DNA from: Prevotella sp. CAG:1031
Lineage (GTDB): Bacteria > Bacteroidota > Bacteroidia > Bacteroidales > Muribaculaceae
DNA length: 20,830 bases
Assembly: GCA_000431215.1 (NCBI GenBank)
Contig: HF985587.1
Location: forward strand, 10,872-31,701
Reading direction: 5' to 3'
Below the pieces are notes generated by a model. The model searched no databases and was not told the origin of the DNA. It worked only from the letters and a program-made list of their open reading frames with translations. The position numbers were made by a program, and so were the translations under genes. Positions within the stretch are counted from its first letter, which is position 1, and every line of letters begins with the position of its first letter. Shown piece after piece: positions 16,701-20,830 of the stretch.

Positions 16701-18695
16701 GGCTCCCAAAAGATGATGCGCTTCGTTATCCGCGCCCGCAACTCCAAAGGAGACGGCTCGTCGGGCGTCATCACCCCATATATCAACGTCGGACGTCCCT
16801 ACCGTATGCCTTATAAGGAATCGTTCGTGACCGAACAGGGTTATCCCGGAGCAGCCACCGCAATCTTCGACGAAGCAGTCGAGGGAATGTGCCGGTGGGG
16901 CATCATGACCGACGGAATCGACGGATTCAAGTCGGCCGACAACGACGGCGCCTATATCGCTCTCGAATCGCCCTATATCGGCTCGACCGGACGCCTCTAC
17001 ACCGGCAAGGTCAACCTCGGCAGCAGCGAATCGCCCTGCATGACCCTCATGGTCTACAACCCCAACGCCGACGGCTCCAACCCGAGCAAGAACACCCTCG
17101 AATTCAAGGTATTCTCTTATCTCGACAACAAGTGGCATTCGCTTGGCGAGCCGCGTTCGATCGAAGACCTCACAGAAGGGAAAGCCGGCTGGAACAAGAT
17201 CACCGTCGACCTGACCGACTACACCGACAACGTCGTCACCTGCGCCATCGAAGCGACATGTAACAACTACAAGTTCACCTCGATCGACAACATCAACATC
17301 CGCGAGATTCCCGCCAACGACCTGAGCATCCAGAGCTATGCCGTCCCTGTCAGCGTTGTTCCCGGCGAAAAATTCACCGCGAGACTGAATATCAGCAACA
17401 ACGGCAAGACCGACGCCACTCCCGAATCTGTCGAGATGTATGTCGACGGTGAACTCGCCGGAACTGCCGAGGTATCTGCCATTGAGGCCGGCAAGACCTC
17501 AGCCTTCACCATCGGACACTCCTTCCCCTCGGTCGACATGGCAACCGAACATCTCCTGAGCTTCAAGGTCAACTACGAAGCCGACGAAGAACCGGCCGAC
17601 AATGAGGTCAACGACATCGCCATACTGACCGTGGCCGGAAATCTGCCCGCAGTGACCAATGTCGAGGGAACGGCCGACGACGATATGTTCGTCACCCTCA
17701 AATGGGACGCTCCCGAGGTTGCCGAAGGCGGCGTGAAGACCGAATCGTTTGAAGACTGGAAGCCCGGCGTGGCCTCTCAGAACGGCTGGACAGCCTACGA
17801 CGCCGACGGCCGCAATATTCTCGGAATCAACGACGGCACAGGCAATGCCATCGTAATCCCCGGCCTGACAAGCAACGAGCCCGCATCGTGGGCCGTCATC
17901 GACAACGCCGAAGGCGCACTGCCCGCAAGCCGCTTCCCTGCCAAGACAGGCTCGAAGTTCCTCATGTCGATCAACCCCGCCGGCGGAACAGGCTCGGCCA
18001 ACGACTGGTTCATCTCGCCCGAGCTCTCCGGCAAAGCCCAGACCGTCAAGATGTTCATGCGCAACTTCCCGAACTACCGCGCCGGCTATGAAGTTCTCTA
18101 CAGCGACGGCCCGATGTTCACCGACAAGTTCACCGCCGTCGACCGCGACGCCGTCAACACCAACGGCGACTGGGCCGAATTCAGCTTCGACCTCCCCGAG
18201 GGCACCAAGCGTATGGCAGTCCGCAACATCAGCTTCTGCGAAGACGGCTTCATGCTCATGCTCGACGACATCACCTATGAGGCTGCCGGCCGCGAATCGA
18301 CCGAACTTCTCGGCTACAACATCTATCAGGAAGCCGAAGTGATCGCTCAGACCGAGACAGCCGCCTACAAGAGCCCGACAGCCCTTCCCGAAGGCACCTA
18401 CACCTACGGTATCACCGCACGCTACAGCAACGGCGAATCGCCGATGACAGCCGTCGACGTTACCGTCAGCGCCAAATCAGGCATCTCGACAGCCACGGCC
18501 GAAGGTGTCCACGTATTCGGAAGCGAAGGATGCATCAACATCCTCGGTGCCGAAGGCATGGAAGTTACCGTCTGCGACCTCTCGGGACGCATAATGGCCG
18601 GCGGCACAATGGGCGCAGAGACACGCATCGCCGCCGCTCAGGGAATCTATATCGTTACCGTAGCCGGCAAGAGCTACAAAGTAGCCGTCCGCTAA
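13758..18695 (+). CDS. Giant secreted multidomain protein, jelly-roll and Fn3-like domains, type IX-like C-terminus
   Basis: The 1645-residue protein starts with a signal peptide (MLMKYLLTSALTLLLAANGFA). By eye the order is: jelly-roll of the choice-of-anchor type (25-185), two Fn3-like domains (191-284, 285-380), jelly-roll (381-540), Fn3-like (541-641), jelly-roll (642-798), two Fn3-like (799-901, 902-1012), jelly-roll (1013-1185), a CARDB-like domain (1186-1294), an Fn3-like domain interrupted by a fifth jelly-roll (1295-1570), and a C-terminal domain (1575-1645). Repeated marks are DWLISP, HWLITPP and DWFISPE in jelly-rolls and PTxxxxGxxL in Fn3-like units. The end (VTVCDLSGRIMAGG... GIYIVTVAGKSYKVAVR) resembles type A sorting domains of the type IX system, so it is probably surface-attached or released. 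No catalytic domain was recognised; adhesion or glycan binding is a guess. The second ATG (13764) is an equally possible start. Confidence 0.88.
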   Translation: MLMKYLLTSALTLLLAANGFAADSVPWSQDFTAYNTISNWTSSAIARNSYNFRCSSGELQVNGARSNYPNEAIIFFTPDGFELTAGKDYRFDIDAKSNYADPTGTNRTFEIRLYKKGANKPVYTDEHTVLLEVKNEPAEARAYKTYSTYFNVPENGEYYLALHMTSKSSAGAQYWDNFKLIEQSMDAPGKGVISAIADPNGLHKATVTYTVPTLNIRGNALSSDTKVELYRDGGVANTWESPAPGATLTFSDQLAQPGAHRYGAIAYNDKGAGANIEYDVTVGNTIADAKYLYKAIYTADGKVRIEWPAAAEGTVYQVQAPGGRVLTGTATASEDGTTMSLTDDAFTLGTEPTGWQYNVYSVADDNTTSLLGATNYLCLNNDIPYYPVMNNDKSLTAFTLDQDRQYGWQYYGANGGHVGVSISREYGTNRQYKDWLISPGLLLKKDKFYRVKLNGCSSNGAVKYTIKAGKSNTNEALDILVAEDRPLPAGGMDMNLTVTDESFLSVPEDGMYFVGLLGNLPETVSSDYLRVKRFDIIEVDASLPSFPTDVKVHYSATGGSDGKVSFKLPTKSISGTDLTSFTKVEILKDGEPYKTITEDLTPGAELSFDVEIVAGSQNVYTILPFNAAGQGESAAARVLVLTAPYSNDFGTKSSLEGFTTINNTGSTNNIDLRSNMVRIYPSDLGNDHWLITPPVTLSANMFYDLSFIAKAGGDEGGKLDVYLGKAADPELLMGDESTAVLKDITLDKANNIFAGLREEYITVTENGQYFLGFHFTREPGNRSGSEVFLDDLTISSAITGTAPDRGILEVIPAADGSLKAELNFTVPTKSLNGADLNANSTQSCMFFVNGVQTPANRNFSGYPGQKIAITVDVEQDLPYIFSARAGWNGRMTYQDAFVGINRPTYPDPDKIELTETLPYGTVVMEWEAPTKDVEGYPLNPELLTYDISRFDVSIQTGQPYETPILKDFKGTKAEFKAMESTGSQKMMRFVIRARNSKGDGSSGVITPYINVGRPYRMPYKESFVTEQGYPGAATAIFDEAVEGMCRWGIMTDGIDGFKSADNDGAYIALESPYIGSTGRLYTGKVNLGSSESPCMTLMVYNPNADGSNPSKNTLEFKVFSYLDNKWHSLGEPRSIEDLTEGKAGWNKITVDLTDYTDNVVTCAIEATCNNYKFTSIDNINIREIPANDLSIQSYAVPVSVVPGEKFTARLNISNNGKTDATPESVEMYVDGELAGTAEVSAIEAGKTSAFTIGHSFPSVDMATEHLLSFKVNYEADEEPADNEVNDIAILTVAGNLPAVTNVEGTADDDMFVTLKWDAPEVAEGGVKTESFEDWKPGVASQNGWTAYDADGRNILGINDGTGNAIVIPGLTSNEPASWAVIDNAEGALPASRFPAKTGSKFLMSINPAGGTGSANDWFISPELSGKAQTVKMFMRNFPNYRAGYEVLYSDGPMFTDKFTAVDRDAVNTNGDWAEFSFDLPEGTKRMAVRNISFCEDGFMLMLDDITYEAAGRESTELLGYNIYQEAEVIAQTETAAYKSPTALPEGTYTYGITARYSNGESPMTAVDVTVSAKSGISTATAEGVHVFGSEGCINILGAEGMEVTVCDLSGRIMAGGTMGAETRIAAAQGIYIVTVAGKSYKVAVR

Positions 18696-18702
18696 CCGCT
18701 CC

Positions 18703-18736
18703 GAAAGGGAGGCCGGGCGGCCTCCCTTTCTTTTCC
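18703..18736 (+). terminator. Strong intrinsic terminator after the giant protein gene
   Basis: GAAAGGGAGGCC (18703-18714) and GGCCTCCCTTTC (18719-18730) form a perfect 12-bp stem around the loop GGGC, followed by TTTTCC. It starts eight bases after the stop codon. Confidence 0.9.
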
Positions 18737-18746
18737 CCAATGCCCC

Positions 18747-18786
18747 CGTTTTATCGGGATTAATCAGGATTAATCCCGATAAAACG
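18747..18786. repeat. 40-base near-perfect palindrome
   Basis: CGTTTTATCGGGATTAATC (18747-18765) is repeated in exact inverted form at 18768-18786 with only AG between. The arms are 19 bp. Unlike the hairpins on each side, it has no T tract after the stem in either direction; the T and A runs lie inside the stem. It could be a bidirectional terminator of unusual form, a protein-binding site, or a dispersed repeat. Confidence 0.85.
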
Positions 18787-18805
18787 CCGCCGAGTTCATA
18801 ATTCC

Positions 18806-18840
18806 AGAAAGGAAAGAGGCCGCGCGATGGCGCGACCTCT
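18806..18840 (-). terminator. Intrinsic terminator of the ECF sigma factor gene
   Basis: On the minus strand AGAGGTCGCGC (18840-18830) pairs with GCGCGGCCTCT (18825-18815) with one G-U pair and the loop CATC, followed by TTTCCTTTC. It lies 55 bases past the sigma factor stop. Confidence 0.8.
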
Positions 18841-18895
18841 CGGCGTGTGTTTTATGCCGGTGTATTTTGAGATAAATCTATTACAGCACCGAATA

Positions 18896-19402
18896 TCAGC
18901 GATAGTCGGCAAAACGCTCCTGAAGCTTTTTGCGAGCGAAGAATATGCGGCTCTTGATTGTGCCGAGAGGAAGATGCATCTCGTCGGCTATTTCATTGTA
19001 TTTATAGCCGGCAACGTGCATCGAGAAAGGAATACGATAGCAGTCGGGGAACGAGTTGATGGCTTCGGTGATTTCCGAGGCGGCGTAGGAACACTCCGGT
19101 GAGGATATGCCTGAGTCCTGGCTGATGTTGAGATGATAGAGGTCTTCAGTCTGATCCACTACTGTTGCGCAACGAACCTGACGGCGGTAGTTGTTGATAA
19201 AGATATTACGCATTATCGTGAACACCCAGCCCTTGAAGTTGGTGTTGTCAACGTACTTCGCCTCGTTGTCGAGAGCCTTGAGGGTGGTGTCTTGCAGAAG
19301 ATCGTAAGCATCATCGCGGCTGCCGGTAAGCATATAGGCGAAATTAAGAAGATTGGACTGAAGGTCCATCAGTTTGCTCTGGAAAATTGTTGAAGCTGCC
19401 AT
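18896..19402 (-). CDS. ECF-type RNA polymerase sigma factor
   Basis: A 168-residue group 4 (ECF) sigma factor directs RNA polymerase to a specific set of promoters. Region 2 is about 10-75 (LLNFAYMLTGSRDDAYDLLQD then NFKGWVFTIMRNIFINNYRR, the -10 melting part). Region 4 is about 113-162 (FPDCYRIPFSMHVAGYKYNEIA then LPLGTIKSRIFFARKKL, the helix-turn-helix). There is no region 1 or 3, as expected for the group. No anti-sigma factor gene adjoins it: one side is convergent with the giant protein gene and the other divergent from the galactanase. It is therefore a single-gene unit bounded by its own promoter box and terminator. Its regulon cannot be read from the sequence. Confidence 0.94.
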   Translation of the reverse strand: MAASTIFQSKLMDLQSNLLNFAYMLTGSRDDAYDLLQDTTLKALDNEAKYVDNTNFKGWVFTIMRNIFINNYRRQVRCATVVDQTEDLYHLNISQDSGISSPECSYAASEITEAINSFPDCYRIPFSMHVAGYKYNEIADEMHLPLGTIKSRIFFARKKLQERFADYR

Positions 19403-19460
19403 AATAGAATTTTTTTTATCGTTGTAACGTCGTTTTTTCGATTGGTGATTATCGACAACA

Positions 19461-19468
19461 CAAAATTA
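19461..19468 (-). promoter_or_regulatory. Candidate -7 box for the ECF sigma factor gene
   Basis: On the minus strand these bases read TAATTTTG, matching TAnnTTTG. Transcription would start near 19455, about 50 bases before the start codon. The -33 position is only a weak match (GTTC). Confidence 0.5.
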
Positions 19469-19580
19469 CTTCGAAAATCAGGAGATGAACAGCTAAAAGC
19501 GCAAATAAATGTTAATTCTGTTACAAAATAATGACACATCGTATTATAATTCTGATTTTCAGTATATTGCTGATATTTTT

Positions 19581-19635
19581 TTACTATTACAATACTGTAA
19601 CAGTAAATTGTAGCAGACTGTAACAACACCGTTAC
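19581..19635. promoter_or_regulatory. Operator-like cluster of GTAAC inverted repeats
   Basis: TTACTATTAC (19581-19590) and GTAACAGTAA (19597-19606) form a 10-bp inverted repeat with one mismatch and a 6-base spacer. GTAAC (19620-19624) and GTTAC (19631-19635) form another inverted pair, again with a 6-base spacer. ACTGTAACA occurs twice, 23 bases apart (19594 and 19617). A further TGTTACA lies at 19519-19525. The cluster ends just upstream of where the galactanase -33 element would be, as expected for an activator site. Confidence 0.45.
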
Positions 19636-19659
19636 TTCAGCTCTTTAAAAATAAGTGAG

Positions 19660-19667
19660 TATCTTTG
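19660..19667 (+). promoter_or_regulatory. Candidate -7 box for the galactanase gene
   Basis: TATCTTTG matches TAnnTTTG exactly, 39 bases before the ATG at 19707. The -33 position has no clear TTG, which would suit a promoter that depends on an activator. Confidence 0.6.
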
Positions 19668-19706
19668 CGGAGTAAATCTCCAACACCTTTAATAAAACGG
19701 AAACCT

Positions 19707-20768
19707 ATGAAAATGCCCCAGATATTCTCTTCAATCCTCGCCGCAGCGGCTCTGACTTTCAGTTCATGCTCCGACGGCGAGCCCTCCACTCCCCAGCAGC
19801 CCGATCCCGACCCGGTAATCCCCGTCAAAGAGACAGGCTTCGCCCGAGGAGCCGACGTCAGCTGGCTGACGCAGATGGAATCTGAAGGGCTGCGCTTCTA
19901 CACTCCCGCTCCCGAACGACGCGAGATGGAGCTGATGGCCCTTCTGCGCGACTATTGCGGAGTCAATTCAATTCGCCTGCGCGTATGGGTCAATCCCGCC
20001 GACGGCTGGAATTCGACCGACGACGTCGTCGCTAAAGCGCGCCGCGCCGAAGCTCTCGGCCTGCGCACGATGATCGACTTCCATTTCTCCGACACCTGGG
20101 CCGATCCCGGCAACCAGAAAATGCCCGAAGCATGGAAAGGTCTGTCGTTCGACGGATTGAAAGCCTCGGTCACCAACCATGTCGACGGGGTGCTGAAAGC
20201 CCTGAAAAACGCCGGAGTAACCCCCGAATGGGTGCAGATCGGCAACGAGACTACGCCGGGGATGATGCTACCGGCCGGCTCGGTCGACAATCCGGCACAG
20301 CTCACAGCTCTCAACAACGCCGGATACGACGCCGTTAAAGCTGTCTTTCCAGAAGCGAAAGTCATTGTCCATCTCGACGCCGGCAACGACCGCTGGCGCT
20401 ACGACCGCATGTTCGGCCTGCTCGAAGACAACGGCGGTAAATACGATATGATCGGCATGTCGCTCTACCCCTACTGGGCCGAAGAGCAGGGGCAGCCTGG
20501 CGGCTGGAAAAAGATTGTCGACGACTGTGTCGCAAACATCTCGTATCTCAAAGAGCGTTACGGCCGACCGGTTATGATATGCGAGATCGGCATGCCTCAC
20601 GACAAGGCCGAACTATGCCGCGATCTCATCGCCCGTATGATAACTACTCCTGTCGAAGGCATCTTTTATTGGGAACCTGAGGCCCCGGCCGGCTATAACG
20701 GCGGCTACGGCATGGGGTGCTTCGAAAACGGCTCGCCGACCGTGGCCCTCGACCCATTCCGCAAATAA
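19707..20768 (+). CDS. Endo-beta-1,4-galactanase lipoprotein, family GH53
   Basis: GH53 enzymes cut beta-1,4-galactan, the side chains of pectin and type I arabinogalactan, by a retaining mechanism. The protein is 353 residues. A lipoprotein signal ends in FSSC (Cys21), followed by acidic SDGE and a proline-rich linker, which suggests export to the cell surface. The catalytic domain is about 45-353 (RGADVSWL, IRLRVWVNP, TMIDFHFSDTWADP). The acid/base is Glu181 in QIGNETTPGM and the nucleophile is Glu293 in MICEIGMP. The ATG at 19707 is chosen because it gives a clean signal peptide; a TTG start at 19665 would lie inside the promoter box. No SusC/SusD genes or other glycosidases adjoin it within the window. 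Confidence 0.95.
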   Translation: MKMPQIFSSILAAAALTFSSCSDGEPSTPQQPDPDPVIPVKETGFARGADVSWLTQMESEGLRFYTPAPERREMELMALLRDYCGVNSIRLRVWVNPADGWNSTDDVVAKARRAEALGLRTMIDFHFSDTWADPGNQKMPEAWKGLSFDGLKASVTNHVDGVLKALKNAGVTPEWVQIGNETTPGMMLPAGSVDNPAQLTALNNAGYDAVKAVFPEAKVIVHLDAGNDRWRYDRMFGLLEDNGGKYDMIGMSLYPYWAEEQGQPGGWKKIVDDCVANISYLKERYGRPVMICEIGMPHDKAELCRDLIARMITTPVEGIFYWEPEAPAGYNGGYGMGCFENGSPTVALDPFRK

Positions 20769-20785
20769 CAACCGACGTGTAGGGT

Positions 20786-20799
20786 CGCGGCATGCCGCG
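20786..20799. repeat. GC-rich palindrome after the galactanase gene
   Basis: CGCGGCATGCCGCG is a perfect 14-base palindrome, 18 bases past the stop. No T tract follows, so it is not a clear terminator. It may be a REP-like dispersed repeat, but one copy in the window cannot show that. Confidence 0.5.
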
Positions 20800-20830
20800 G
20801 CGTAACTATTCAGCCAAAGAACCGATATGC

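Larger units (their letters stand above)
19403..19706. other. AT-rich divergent intergenic region between sigma factor and galactanase genes
   Basis: These 304 bases are much richer in A+T than the genes on either side. They contain a TAnnTTTG box for each direction and a cluster of GTAAC/GTTAC-type boxes near the galactanase. No gene or RNA fold was recognised. Confidence 0.7.

Noticed and set aside
16275..17138. Second minus-strand open frame inside the giant protein gene
   Set aside because: It is an antisense shadow for the same reason as the first.
19665..19706. TTG start giving the galactanase 14 extra residues
   Set aside because: It lies within the TATCTTTG promoter box and would put basic residues before an otherwise normal lipoprotein signal.

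Overview
The window looks like a chromosomal segment of a GC-rich member of the Bacteroidota, order Bacteroidales. The signs are a fused nuoCD, an F-type ATP synthase with a short epsilon subunit and an atpD-atpC-atpB gene order, a YidC with a long periplasmic domain, several TAnnTTTG promoter boxes in place of sigma70-type ones, and a giant secreted protein with a type IX-like C-terminal domain. Muribaculaceae would fit the GC content, but this is an inference; no rRNA or tRNA is visible to fix the taxon.

Positions 1-6575 (minus strand) carry an energy block transcribed right to left: nuoA, nuoB, nuoCD and nuoH (quinone module and membrane foot of complex I), followed after only 65 bases by atpD, atpC and atpB (F1Fo ATP synthase; atpB runs off the left edge). 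The nuoI-N genes that normally follow nuoH are not here. This is the most unusual piece of gene order in the window.

Positions 6576-6954 are a 379-base divergent control region. It has a TAnnTTTG box facing each way, a hairpin with a T tract, and a GC-rich palindrome next to the pyrG promoter. Positions 6955-11861 (plus strand) form a tightly packed housekeeping run: pyrG (CTP synthase), yidC (membrane insertase) and prfB (release factor 2, with no programmed frameshift). It ends at an AT-rich hairpin shared with the convergent gene.

Positions 11896-18695 hold a divergent pair. On the minus strand is a membrane-anchored helical-repeat protein with a cytoplasmic LuxR-type helix-turn-helix. 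On the plus strand is a 1645-residue secreted protein made of alternating jelly-roll and fibronectin-III-like domains with a C-terminal sorting-type domain. A strong promoter with an 11-bp-spaced direct repeat lies between them. The regulator may control its neighbour, but that is inferred from position only.

Positions 18696-18895 hold three consecutive hairpins between convergent genes: a terminator for each side and a 40-base near-perfect palindrome between them. Then comes an orphan ECF sigma factor (minus) and, divergent from it across an AT-rich region with several GTAAC/GTTAC boxes, a family GH53 endo-beta-1,4-galactanase lipoprotein (plus). No SusC/SusD pair, anti-sigma factor, mobile element, CRISPR array or RNA gene was recognised.
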